Source: Actinomadura luteofluorescens
Lineage (GTDB): Bacteria > Actinomycetota > Actinomycetes > Streptosporangiales > Streptosporangiaceae
Assembly (NCBI RefSeq): GCF_013409365.1
Contig: NZ_JACCBA010000001.1
Location: 8,866,001-8,930,000, forward strand
Length of the DNA: 64,000 nt
Direction of reading: 5' to 3'
The notes beneath the pieces were generated by a model. It was not told where the DNA came from and did not search any database. It saw only the letters and a program-made list of their open reading frames with translations. Position numbers and translations under genes: made by a program. This document shows, one piece after another, positions 11,686 through 21,411 of the stretch (the first letter of the stretch is position 1; each line of letters starts with the position of its first letter).

Positions 11686-13074
11686 TCAGGGCGGGGCGCG
11701 CTGGGCGCGGCGCCGCTTCACCGACTCGTCGATGCTGGTGAGGACGATGGGCAGGATCACGCTGAGCCAGAAGTCCTTCCAGCCCCACGTTCCCGCGGCG
11801 ACGCCGAGCGCGCTGCCGGCGCACACGAGGCTCAGCAGGAACACCGCCCAGTGCCGCTGGGCCAGGCCGACCGGGTCGATGAGGCGGCGGTGCGGGAGCA
11901 TCTCGGCCAGCGGACGCTCCCGGGCGTGGGCGCGCTGCACGACCAGCGCGTCCGGCAGCCAGTGCAGGACGTCGGCGTTCCCCGCGAGAGGGATCCGCGA
12001 CAGGGCGACCAGCGTCTCCAGCCGCCACCACAGCGTCCACAGCGAGGTGCGCCCGCTGCCCGGGTAGCCGTTCCAGCGCGGGTCGGCGACCTCCCCGCGC
12101 ACCAGCGTCCGGAACGCTCGGGCGACGGTCGCTCCCTGCGGTCCGCGCGGGTCCCGCAGCAGCGCGGTGAGCGCGATCGGCAGCCCGTAGTGCCACAGGG
12201 CGAGCCGCCACACCGGTTCCGGTCCGGCGCCGCGCTCCGACACGGTGTGCGGCGAGACGCCGTAGGTCTCGATCCACGTGTGGTCGTCGTCGGGGTCGAG
12301 GTGTTCCAGCAGCCAGTCGTAGGCGTCCAGCAGCCGCTCGGTCCGCAGGCCGGGGCGCGCCTCGGCCAGCGTCACCAGCGCGAACGCGGTGTGCGTGACG
12401 GTGGGCCGGGACGCCTGCGTCGGGCCCCAGGCGGGACGGTGCGCGGTCCGGTCCGCCGTCAGCCACTCCACGCCGCGGTCGACGGCGGGATCGTAGGGGT
12501 TGAGCTGGCTGAGCGCGCGGAGCGCCAGGCACGTCAGCCACACCCGGGACGGGCAGCCGTGCAGCGAGCCCCATCCGCCGTCGGGGTTCTGGTTGTACAG
12601 CAGCCACCGGTAGGCGCGCTCCAGGTCGGGGGCGTCGTCGCGCAGGTCGCAGCGGGCGCGGGCGAGGAACCGCGCGATCCAGCCGGTCGCCTCGATCACC
12701 GGCATGCCGAGGCTGGTCTGGGTGGCCCAGCCGCCGTCGCGCAGCGGGTCGTCGGACCGGGTCTGCCGGGCGGCGAGGAGTTCCAGGCCGTCGTCGAAGT
12801 GCTCGAAGGCGCGCCCTGCCTCGGCGAACGCCATCAGCCCGACGGCGGTGGCGGTGGTGCCGGGTTCGGGGCGCGCGAGCTCGTGGTACCAGCCTCCGCC
12901 GGTGCCGAGGGCGGGGGCGTAGGTGTCGCGCAGGACGTCCAGCGACTCGTTCAGGCGGGCGTCGAGGACGGCCAGGTCGATGACCGGGACGTGGGCGCCG
13001 CGCCGCCGTGCGGCGGAGCGGACGGCGCGGGGCGCGGGGGGCGCCGGGGACGGGAGCGGGGGTGTCTGGTTCAC
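11686..13074 (-). CDS. Prenyltransferase/squalene-oxidase repeat protein with C-terminal membrane hairpin
   Basis: A 462-residue protein made of alpha/alpha-toroid repeats like those of terpene cyclases and prenyltransferase beta subunits. Repeat-like units occur near residues 59-87 (GGWYHEL), 113-137 (DGGWATQT), 165-188 (DGGWGSLHG) and 214-239 (PAWGPTQ). Two hydrophobic helices close the protein (about 408-428 and 434-448) before a basic tail. A DPDD sequence at 260-263 resembles the DXDD of class II cyclases but lacks its usual context, so I do not call a cyclase. GTG 13074 is used. It is divergent from the HIT gene, sharing about 150 bases of upstream DNA. The role is unknown. Confidence 0.7.
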   Translation of the reverse strand: MNQTPPLPSPAPPAPRAVRSAARRRGAHVPVIDLAVLDARLNESLDVLRDTYAPALGTGGGWYHELARPEPGTTATAVGLMAFAEAGRAFEHFDDGLELLAARQTRSDDPLRDGGWATQTSLGMPVIEATGWIARFLARARCDLRDDAPDLERAYRWLLYNQNPDGGWGSLHGCPSRVWLTCLALRALSQLNPYDPAVDRGVEWLTADRTAHRPAWGPTQASRPTVTHTAFALVTLAEARPGLRTERLLDAYDWLLEHLDPDDDHTWIETYGVSPHTVSERGAGPEPVWRLALWHYGLPIALTALLRDPRGPQGATVARAFRTLVRGEVADPRWNGYPGSGRTSLWTLWWRLETLVALSRIPLAGNADVLHWLPDALVVQRAHARERPLAEMLPHRRLIDPVGLAQRHWAVFLLSLVCAGSALGVAAGTWGWKDFWLSVILPIVLTSIDESVKRRRAQRAPP

Positions 13075-13225
13075 GTTTCTGCCTTCTGCTCTTGTTGTTC
13101 CCGGCGGGCCGGGATTTGTACCTCGCGGTCCCGCGTCTGTATCCGCCGCCGCAGCGAGCGCGGGCGTGCGGCACCGGGCACGCTGGAGGCGGACCGCTCC
13201 CGCGTTCCGTGATGTTGGAGGTGGC

Positions 13226-13930
13226 TTGGCCGAGCCGACCGTCCGGGACGAGCCCGGCCACGACTGCGTCCTGTGCCCCCCGCTGCGGTTCCGCGTCAAC
13301 GGCATGGCCGGGCTCCCCGGCGAGTCGGGCGTCATCGCCGGCGACCGCGACTTCTTCCTGATCCCGGACGTCGCGCCGCTCGCCGAGGGGCACCTGCTGC
13401 TGGTGACGCGCGAGCACCACCAGTGCGCCGGAGACTTCCCCGGGCCGATGTGGGAGCGCGCGATGCGATGGCGCGACCGGGTGGCCCGCCTCTACCGGGA
13501 GGCGTACGGTCTCGGCGGACTGCTGCTGTTCGAGCACGGGCCGGCGAGCCCCCAGGGCGGTGGCGCGTGCGTCGACCACGCGCACTGGCACTTCCTTCCG
13601 GGCACGGCGGGGGTGCGGGCGGTCGTGGAGCGGGAGGGTCGCCCGGGCGTTCCCGCCGACCACGCGACCCTCCAGGCCCGCTACCGCGCCGGCCGCTCCT
13701 ACCTGCTGATCGAGGAGGACGGCGCCGCGACCGTCCACCCGGGCGACGGTGTGCGGAGCCAGTTCCTGCGCTGGGCGGTGGCGGCCGGCGGCGCGGGCCG
13801 GGCCTGGCGCTGGCAGGAGACCTTCGGGCTGCCCGCCAGCCGGGGGCGCTTCCTGCGCACGCTGCGGGCGATGCGGGCGGCGGCGGACGCCCTGCCGGGC
13901 GCGGTTCAGCCCCCCGACAGCCACCAGTAG
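13226..13930 (+). CDS. HIT-family (histidine triad) nucleotide hydrolase/transferase-like protein
   Basis: A 234-residue protein. The triad HAHWH is at residues 118-122 (VDHAHWHFLPG), and a CVLC pair at 14-17 resembles the zinc-binding N-terminus of some HIT enzymes. HIT proteins hydrolyse or transfer nucleotides through a covalent nucleotidyl-histidine. Residues beyond 130 form a longer C-terminal region than in minimal HIT proteins. TTG 13226 is chosen because GGAGG lies at 13217-13221; no ATG or GTG in frame has a better site. The 3' end overlaps the convergent PfkB-like gene by 25 bases. Confidence 0.75.
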   Translation: MAEPTVRDEPGHDCVLCPPLRFRVNGMAGLPGESGVIAGDRDFFLIPDVAPLAEGHLLLVTREHHQCAGDFPGPMWERAMRWRDRVARLYREAYGLGGLLLFEHGPASPQGGGACVDHAHWHFLPGTAGVRAVVEREGRPGVPADHATLQARYRAGRSYLLIEEDGAATVHPGDGVRSQFLRWAVAAGGAGRAWRWQETFGLPASRGRFLRTLRAMRAAADALPGAVQPPDSHQ

Positions 13931-14850
13931 AGCTCGCACGAGGTCAGCCGGTCCCCGTACCCCGCCCTCGGCGTACCGGGGGCATAGCCGGTGGAGTACG
14001 CCTCCGGCGGCCGTCCCCGCTGGTGGACGAGCACCCGTTCCAGGGACGTCGGGCCGAACCGCAGCAGCCACAGGGGGCCGCCGGACACGGCGCGGTCGAG
14101 GACAGGCAGCAGATCCCGCGGTTCCCGCCCGCCGATCGGAGGCGCATGGCCGAGCAGGCGCGCGAGGGTGTGCGCCTCGGAGACGACCAGGTCGGCCCGC
14201 TCCAGGACGGGCAGCACGCAGGACGCCGTAAGCCGCGCGTCGATGTCGTGGGGGACGACGTCGAACACCACCCGCGTGCCCGCCGCGCGCGCCGTGCGGA
14301 CCGCCTCGTGGAGAGCCTCCCGGGAGGCGGGGGCCAGCAGGGAGTATCCGTCCACGGCCAGCACGTCGGCGTCCTCGATCCCGGCCGCCGCCGCCCGCAC
14401 GTCCGCCGCGGCGAGCCGTCTGGCGGGCGGCTCGTCCTGGACGACCAGCAGCCGGACGCCGGGCCCGCCTTCTTCGCCGCCGGCGGCGTCGCGCAGCATC
14501 ACCGACACGCCGTTCGGGACGCCGGGCTCGACGACCAGGCGGTGGGCCGCGCCGATCCGGCACAGCTCGCGGCGGATCGCCTCCGTGTAGTCGTCGTCGC
14601 CGACCCTGGCCAGCACCTCGACCCGGCGGAAGTAGCCCACCGCGCAGCGGGCGAGGTTCACCGCCGTCCCCGCGGTCAGTGCACGGGCGGGTGCGTAGCA
14701 GAGCCGGTCGGCGTCGATTTCCGCGAAGCGGACGCCCGGCAGGCTCGCGCGCACCTCGATCCCCGCGTCCCCGATGACGAAGAGCGAGTGGCGGCGCTCG
14801 GCGGCGCCGTCGAGGCCCGGCCATTCGAGGGGCGATCGGAACGGCGCCAT
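13906..14850 (-). CDS. PfkB-like carbohydrate/nucleoside kinase family protein
   Basis: A 314-residue ribokinase-fold protein. FVIGDAGIEV near the N-terminus, the Gly-containing LARVGDDDYTEAIRRELCRIG segment and VLAVDGYSLLAPASREAL are family features. The catalytic motif, usually DTxGAGD, reads AGYGD (Asp300), and only 14 residues follow it where the family normally has about 40. Kinase activity is therefore uncertain. It is nine bases downstream of the Nudix gene on the same strand and overlaps the HIT gene tail to tail. Substrate unknown. Confidence 0.7.
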   Translation of the reverse strand: MAPFRSPLEWPGLDGAAERRHSLFVIGDAGIEVRASLPGVRFAEIDADRLCYAPARALTAGTAVNLARCAVGYFRRVEVLARVGDDDYTEAIRRELCRIGAAHRLVVEPGVPNGVSVMLRDAAGGEEGGPGVRLLVVQDEPPARRLAAADVRAAAAGIEDADVLAVDGYSLLAPASREALHEAVRTARAAGTRVVFDVVPHDIDARLTASCVLPVLERADLVVSEAHTLARLLGHAPPIGGREPRDLLPVLDRAVSGGPLWLLRFGPTSLERVLVHQRGRPPEAYSTGYAPGTPRAGYGDRLTSCELYWWLSGG

Positions 14851-14859
14851 GACCCGGGC

Positions 14860-15351
14860 TCAGCCGGCCGGAAGCAGGAAGGCCCGCATCACCGGGCGCA
14901 GGCTCGGGATGAGGTCGTACCCGCCGGCCTCGCGCAACGGCACCCAGGCGCACCGGTCCAGATGGTCGCTGACGTCCTGGTTCTCCAGGGTGGCGTCAAG
15001 GGTCACCGGCCGGCAGCGGCGCGCCGCCGCCACCACCCGGATCTGCCCGCCGGGGTTGCCGCGGTCGGGCATGAACCACTGCCACAGGTGGAACGGCGGA
15101 CCCGGATCGATCTTCAGGCCGACCTCCTCCCAGACCTCGCGGCGGATGTGGTCGTCGAGATCGAGGTCGGCGTCCTCCTCCAGCCGCCCGCCGGGCACCT
15201 CCCAGCGGCCGGGGTGGAACGGGTCGGAGGCGGCCTTGCGGACCAGCAGCAGCCGCCCGCCGGACACGATGAACGCCTTCTGCGCGAACTGGAGCCGGAC
15301 CGGAGGCACGGCGGTGAGGGGGCCGGCGGCGCCGGCGTCGACCGAGGGCAT
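14860..15351 (-). CDS. Nudix hydrolase domain protein
   Basis: A 163-residue Nudix protein. The core WEVPGGRLEEDADLDLDD and REVWEEVGL is recognisable as a Nudix box, which binds Mg2+ and cleaves nucleoside diphosphates linked to X. The box is expanded by about two residues and the first conserved Glu position is occupied by Ala, so activity should not be assumed. ATG 15351 is supported by GGGAGG nine bases upstream; earlier in-frame codons encode low-complexity sequence. It is the first gene of a leftward pair with the PfkB-like gene. Confidence 0.8.
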   Translation of the reverse strand: MPSVDAGAAGPLTAVPPVRLQFAQKAFIVSGGRLLLVRKAASDPFHPGRWEVPGGRLEEDADLDLDDHIRREVWEEVGLKIDPGPPFHLWQWFMPDRGNPGGQIRVVAAARRCRPVTLDATLENQDVSDHLDRCAWVPLREAGGYDLIPSLRPVMRAFLLPAG

Positions 15352-15870
15352 CGCGGGAGACCTCCCTGGTGCCGGCCCCACCGGGCCGTCTCGGCTCCAC
15401 CGTAACAACCCGAGGTCCGCGCGCCGAGACGCCCGCCGGGTCAGAACACCCTCACTCGGCGGCGGCTCGCGCGCCGGCCCGGGAATGGCGCCGTGCCGCG
15501 GCCTGTTGTAGCGGTTGGCGTACTCTCGGCCGGGTGCTCGCGCGGCGAAGGCCGGGCGGGTGATCCGGTATGGCGCACCCGGCCTCACCGGGTGGTATTC
15601 TTGGTGGTCGACCGGCCCTGTGCGCGCGACTGAACGGTGGCGCGTGCCGGGCGCTCAAGCGGAGGCCACCTCCCACCTGACCGGCTGCGAAGCCGGTGGG
15701 TCTCGGTCCGGCGAACGGGCGTCAGCCCGTACCGCCGTAGTTTCCGGGCGGCATCGCCGTTCCCGGAAGACCGAAGGTGGCCCCGTGCGTGAGTCGTGCG
15801 GGGCTTTTCTCGTGGAAGCCTCGGGGTACGACCGGTCCAACGAACTTGAGAACGGCCCCAAGGAGGTCCC
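15352..15870 (+). promoter_or_regulatory. Intergenic leader of the infC-rpmI-rplT operon
   Basis: 519 bases without a gene. The first part is shared upstream DNA of the leftward Nudix gene. Structures seen on the + strand: CACCCGG/CCGGGTG around a 5-base loop (15576-15594), a 7-bp stem capped by a GCGA tetraloop (15680-15697), and a terminator-like hairpin before infC (15780-15808). Such leaders commonly let IF3 or L20 regulate their own operon, but I cannot match this one to a named leader class. No tRNA was found here. Confidence 0.5.
15780..15808 (+). terminator. Attenuator hairpin upstream of infC
   Basis: GCCCCG (15780-15785) pairs with CGGGGC (15799-15804) and is followed by TTTTCT, one of the few T-runs in this GC-rich window. 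It lies 63 bases before the infC start, inside the probable transcript, so it fits an attenuator rather than an end-of-operon terminator. Confidence 0.55.
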
Positions 15871-16419
15871 ATCAGCGCCGAACCGCGTATCAACGACCGC
15901 ATTCGCGTGCCCGAGGTCCGGCTCGTCGGCCCGAACGGCGAACAGGTGGGCATCGTGCCCATCGCCAAGGCCCTCGAACTCGCGCGTGAGTCGGACCTCG
16001 ACCTCGTCGAGGTGGCGCCCACCGCGCGTCCGCCCGTCGCGAAGCTCATGGACTACGGCAAGTTCAAGTACGAGTCCGCGATGAAGGCGCGTGAAGCGCG
16101 GAAGAACCAGGCGCACACGGTCATCAAGGAGATCAAGCTCCGCCCGAAGATCGACCCGCACGACTACGAGACCAAGAAGGGTCACGTGGTGCGGTTCCTG
16201 AAGGCCGGGGACAAGGTGAAGGTCACGATCATGTTCCGTGGTCGTGAGCAGTCCCGTCCCGAGCTCGGTTTCCGGCTGCTGCAGCGGCTCGCCGACGACG
16301 TCGAGGAGCTCGGCTTCGTCGAGTCGCGGCCCAAGCAGGACGGCCGGAACATGATCATGGTGCTCGGTCCGCACAAGAAGAAGACGGCCCGCGGGCAGGA
16401 GTCGGAGACCACCGTCTGA
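15871..16419 (+). CDS. infC: Translation initiation factor IF-3 (AUC start)
   Basis: A 182-residue factor that binds the 30S subunit, checks start-codon pairing and prevents premature 50S joining. The IF3-N domain ([20 protein letters not shown]) and IF3-C domain ([27 protein letters not shown]) are complete. The start is ATC 15871, preceded by AAGGAGG (15860-15866): starting at the first standard codon, GTG 15907, would remove the first 12 residues ([12 protein letters not shown]) that belong to the conserved N-domain. Rare starts in infC allow IF3 to repress its own translation. The gene leads the infC-rpmI-rplT operon. Confidence 0.93.
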   Translation: MSAEPRINDRIRVPEVRLVGPNGEQVGIVPIAKALELARESDLDLVEVAPTARPPVAKLMDYGKFKYESAMKAREARKNQAHTVIKEIKLRPKIDPHDYETKKGHVVRFLKAGDKVKVTIMFRGREQSRPELGFRLLQRLADDVEELGFVESRPKQDGRNMIMVLGPHKKKTARGQESETTV

Positions 16420-16549
16420 CGGCCGTTCGGGGACCGGCCTCGCGGTGGCCCCCATCGCGAACTCGCGGCTGAGCGAGGTCGCGGCCTACGTACATCGAAG
16501 CCTGACCAGGCGCGTCCACGGGTCGCCGTGCGGTGCGCCGATCAGGCGC

Positions 16550-16575
16550 GCCTCCATGCCGGTCGGCACGGAGGC
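16550..16575 (+). promoter_or_regulatory. Hairpin before the rpmI ribosome site
   Basis: GCCTCC-A-TGCC and GGCA-C-GGAGGC form a long stem with one mismatch, placed in the 182-base gap between infC and rpmI, just ahead of the purine-rich ribosome site. A role in translational control of rpmI-rplT is possible but inferred from position only. Confidence 0.35.
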
Positions 16576-16601
16576 CGGGAAAGAGGGAGACGACGGCGAC
16601 C

Positions 16602-16796
16602 ATGCCGAAGACCAAGACCCACAGCGGTGCCAAGAAGCGCTTCAAGCTGACCGGCACCGGCAAGGTGATGCGCCGCCGCGCCAACCGCAACCACCTGCTC
16701 GAGCACAAGCCGTCCAAGCGGACCCGGCGTCTCGACGGCCCCGCCGTGGTGGCCCCCGCCGACGCCAAGAACATCAAGAAGCTGCTGCGCAAGTAG
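16602..16796 (+). CDS. rpmI: 50S ribosomal protein bL35
   Basis: A 64-residue basic ribosomal protein. [20 protein letters not shown] and the closing [11 protein letters not shown] are diagnostic for bL35. ATG 16602 is preceded by an AGGGAGA tract about 12 bases away. It lies between infC and rplT, the universal operon order, and is presumably co-regulated with them. Confidence 0.97.
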   Translation: MPKTKTHSGAKKRFKLTGTGKVMRRRANRNHLLEHKPSKRTRRLDGPAVVAPADAKNIKKLLRK

Positions 16797-16866
16797 CGCT
16801 CGACCCGGAACATCGCCGACCGGCCGAGGCCAGCATGGCCCCGGCCCCCACGAAGGAGTCAGACAC

Positions 16867-17244
16867 GTGGCACGCGTGAAGCGGGCGGTCAACGCCGCCA
16901 AGAAGCGTCGGGTCGTCCTGGAGCGGTCGAGCGGCTACCGCGGGCAGCGTTCGCGCCTGTACCGCAAGGCCAAGGAGCAGCAGCTCCACTCGATGACCTA
17001 CGCCTTCCGGGACCGCAAGGACCGCAAGGGCCAGTTCCGCCGGCTGTGGATCCAGCGGATCAACGCCGCGGCCCGCGCCAACGGCATCACCTACAACCGG
17101 TTCATCCAGGGCCTGAAGGCCGCCGAGGTCGAGGTCGACCGGCGCATGCTCGCCGAGCTCGCCGTCAACGACGCCCCGGCGTTCGCCGCCCTGGTCAAGG
17201 TCGCCAAGGACGCGCTCCCGGCCGAGGGTTCGGAGGCGGCCTGA
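16867..17244 (+). CDS. rplT: 50S ribosomal protein bL20
   Basis: A 125-residue ribosomal protein needed early in 50S assembly. The N-terminal basic extension ([15 protein letters not shown]), the motif [23 protein letters not shown] core and the globular domain ending [19 protein letters not shown] are all present. GTG 16867 has a clear GAAGGAG site upstream. In many bacteria L20 represses this operon by binding its leader RNA; the structured regions upstream of infC and rpmI are candidates. Confidence 0.97.
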   Translation: MARVKRAVNAAKKRRVVLERSSGYRGQRSRLYRKAKEQQLHSMTYAFRDRKDRKGQFRRLWIQRINAAARANGITYNRFIQGLKAAEVEVDRRMLAELAVNDAPAFAALVKVAKDALPAEGSEAA

Positions 17245-17278
17245 GCCGGGCGACCGGCACACGGGCGATCACAGCGAC

Positions 17279-18118
17279 ATGGCGGGCCGCGAGCTGACCT
17301 CTCTCCGATCACCACGGGTGAAGGCCGCTCGGCGGCTCGCCAAACGCGCGTTCCGGCGCCGTGAGAACCGGTTCCTCGCCGAGGGGCCGCAGGCGGTGCG
17401 GGAGGCGCTGCGCATCCCCGGCGGGCTCGCGGAGCTGTTCACCACGGCCGAGGCGGAGGCCCGCCACCCCGAGCTGGTGCTCGCCGCCGAGCGCGCCGGC
17501 GCGCCGGTGCTGCGCGTCAGCGGCGAGATCATGGCGGAGCTCGCCCAGACCGTCACCCCGCAGGGGCTGCTGGCGGTCTGCGAGTTCGTCGACGTCCCAC
17601 TGGACAGGGCGCTGGAGAACGCCCCCCGGCTGGTGACCGTGCTCGCGCACGTCCGCGACCCCGGCAACGCGGGGACCGTCCTGCGCACCGCCGACGCCGC
17701 GGGCTCGGAGACGGTCGTGTTCACCGACGCGTCCGTCGACCCCTACAACGGCAAGTGCGTCCGCGCCTCAGCGGGCAGCCTGTTCCACCTGCCGGTCGTC
17801 GTCGGCCCCCGGTTCGACGCGCTGATCCCGGAGTTGAAGGGCGCGGGCCTGACCGTCCTGGCCGCCGACGGCGCGGGCGACCGCACCCTCGACGAGGCGA
17901 TCGACGAGGGGGTGCTCGCCCGCCCCACCGCCTGGGTCTTCGGGAACGAGGCGTGGGGACTGCCCGAGGAGATCCTGCGGCATGTTGACGAGGTCGTCCG
18001 CGTGCCCATCTACGGGCGGGCCGAGAGCCTGAACCTGGCGACGGCCGCGGCCGTATGCCTCTATGCGTCGGCCCGGGCGCAGCGCGGCTCCCAGGGAGAG
18101 CGCCCGAGCCGTACGTGA
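17279..18118 (+). CDS. TrmH-family RNA 2'-O-methyltransferase (SpoU)
   Basis: A 279-residue SPOUT methyltransferase that methylates ribose 2'-OH in RNA using S-adenosylmethionine in a trefoil knot. An N-terminal substrate-binding domain (NRFLAEGPQAVREAL) precedes the catalytic domain with motif 1 DPGNAGTVLRTADA (127-140), motif 2 FGNEAWGLP (221-229) and motif 3 VPIYGRAESLNLAT (243-255). Relatives include the 23S rRNA methyltransferase RlmB and thiostrepton-resistance enzymes; the target site cannot be assigned here. It follows rplT by 34 bases, a placement conserved in actinobacteria. Confidence 0.92.
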   Translation: MAGRELTSLRSPRVKAARRLAKRAFRRRENRFLAEGPQAVREALRIPGGLAELFTTAEAEARHPELVLAAERAGAPVLRVSGEIMAELAQTVTPQGLLAVCEFVDVPLDRALENAPRLVTVLAHVRDPGNAGTVLRTADAAGSETVVFTDASVDPYNGKCVRASAGSLFHLPVVVGPRFDALIPELKGAGLTVLAADGAGDRTLDEAIDEGVLARPTAWVFGNEAWGLPEEILRHVDEVVRVPIYGRAESLNLATAAAVCLYASARAQRGSQGERPSRT

Positions 18119-18387
18119 AGTACGGCGCGGTCCCGGTGTTTCCACTGCATTCCGTGATCGAATGGCCGCATGCGGTCGCGATTGGCGCCGCCTCGTGACG
18201 GGTGAGCTGGGAAGATGGTCTTCGCGTGGACGCGGCGCAGGGGGGCCTGCCGCCGCGCGGGGCTCGTTCGCGGGGAGGAGCGAGAACCGCGACCGGCGGG
18301 GGATCACGCCGTCGTGCCGCCGCGCCTAACGTGTTGATCAGCGGGTTGACCAGTGCGGCGACGAGGCCGCACGGGAGTGGGGGCGAG

Positions 18388-18891
18388 ATGACCGAGGAGA
18401 CCAGGCGAACCGCGAGGGCGGGCCGGCGTCCCCCGGAGGTGCGGTGCCGGGCCGGTGCGGTCCAGGCCGCCACCGTCCCGGACGCCTTTCCGGACGCCCC
18501 CGGCGCGTACGCGGACGACGGCCTGCGCATCGAGGCCGCCAGGGTCGAAGCCGGCACGGCCGTCGTCGCGGTGGCCGGGGAGATCGACCTGCGCACCGCC
18601 GGGCCGCTGCGCGACCGGCTCGTGGAGACGCACGGCCGGCTTTCCGGGACGGGGCCGCGCCGCCTGGTGGCCGACTTCGCCGCCGTCCCGTTCTGCGACG
18701 CGGCCGGGCTCGGCGCCCTGGTCGCCGCGCACAACCAGATCTCCGCCGCCGGCGGCGAGATCGCCCTCGCCGGGGTGCGGCCCGCCCAGCTGCGGTTGTT
18801 CAAGATCACCGGCCTGCACCGGCTGTTCGCGATCCACCGCGATGTCGAGGCCGCGCTGTCCGGCCAGGACTCGCCCACGAGGTCCGGATGA
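18388..18891 (+). CDS. STAS-domain protein (anti-sigma factor antagonist-like)
   Basis: A 167-residue protein with an unstructured 40-residue N-terminus and one STAS domain (EGIDLRT-type segment AVAGEIDLRTAGPLRDRL, then RLVADFAAVPFCDAAGLGAL). STAS proteins release sigma factors from kinase-type anti-sigma factors and are switched off by phosphorylation of a Ser/Thr after a conserved Asp. Here that position is Ala (Asp104-Ala105), so phospho-control is probably absent. GAGATG context with GGGGGCGAG gives a moderate ribosome site for ATG 18388. No anti-sigma factor is adjacent; the next gene is a histidine kinase. Confidence 0.85.
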   Translation: MTEETRRTARAGRRPPEVRCRAGAVQAATVPDAFPDAPGAYADDGLRIEAARVEAGTAVVAVAGEIDLRTAGPLRDRLVETHGRLSGTGPRRLVADFAAVPFCDAAGLGALVAAHNQISAAGGEIALAGVRPAQLRLFKITGLHRLFAIHRDVEAALSGQDSPTRSG

Positions 18892-19055
18892 GGGCGCGAA
18901 CCCCTGATGGGGCGCTCCGCGGGAGGCGGCGACACCCCACGCGAAAGCCACACATGCCTTGCCGCGAGGCGGTTTCCGGGTCCCGTTAGGGGCCCGACTC
19001 CGGCTAGAGTCTCTTTCCGACAGGCCGCGTTCCCATCGGTGTTCTGGAGGCCGCT

Positions 19056-21410
<2,355 letters not shown>

Positions 21411-21411
<1 letters not shown>

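Noticed and set aside
12200..12310. DXDD motif of a class II terpene cyclase in the toroid protein
   Set aside because: DPDD is present but lacks the following Thr/Ser-Ala context and other cyclase motifs, so cyclase activity is not claimed.
10958..14953. Very long leftward frame spanning aroE to the PfkB-like gene (about 1,330 codons)
   Set aside because: It runs through conserved genes in another frame; translation is Arg/Pro-rich without domains.
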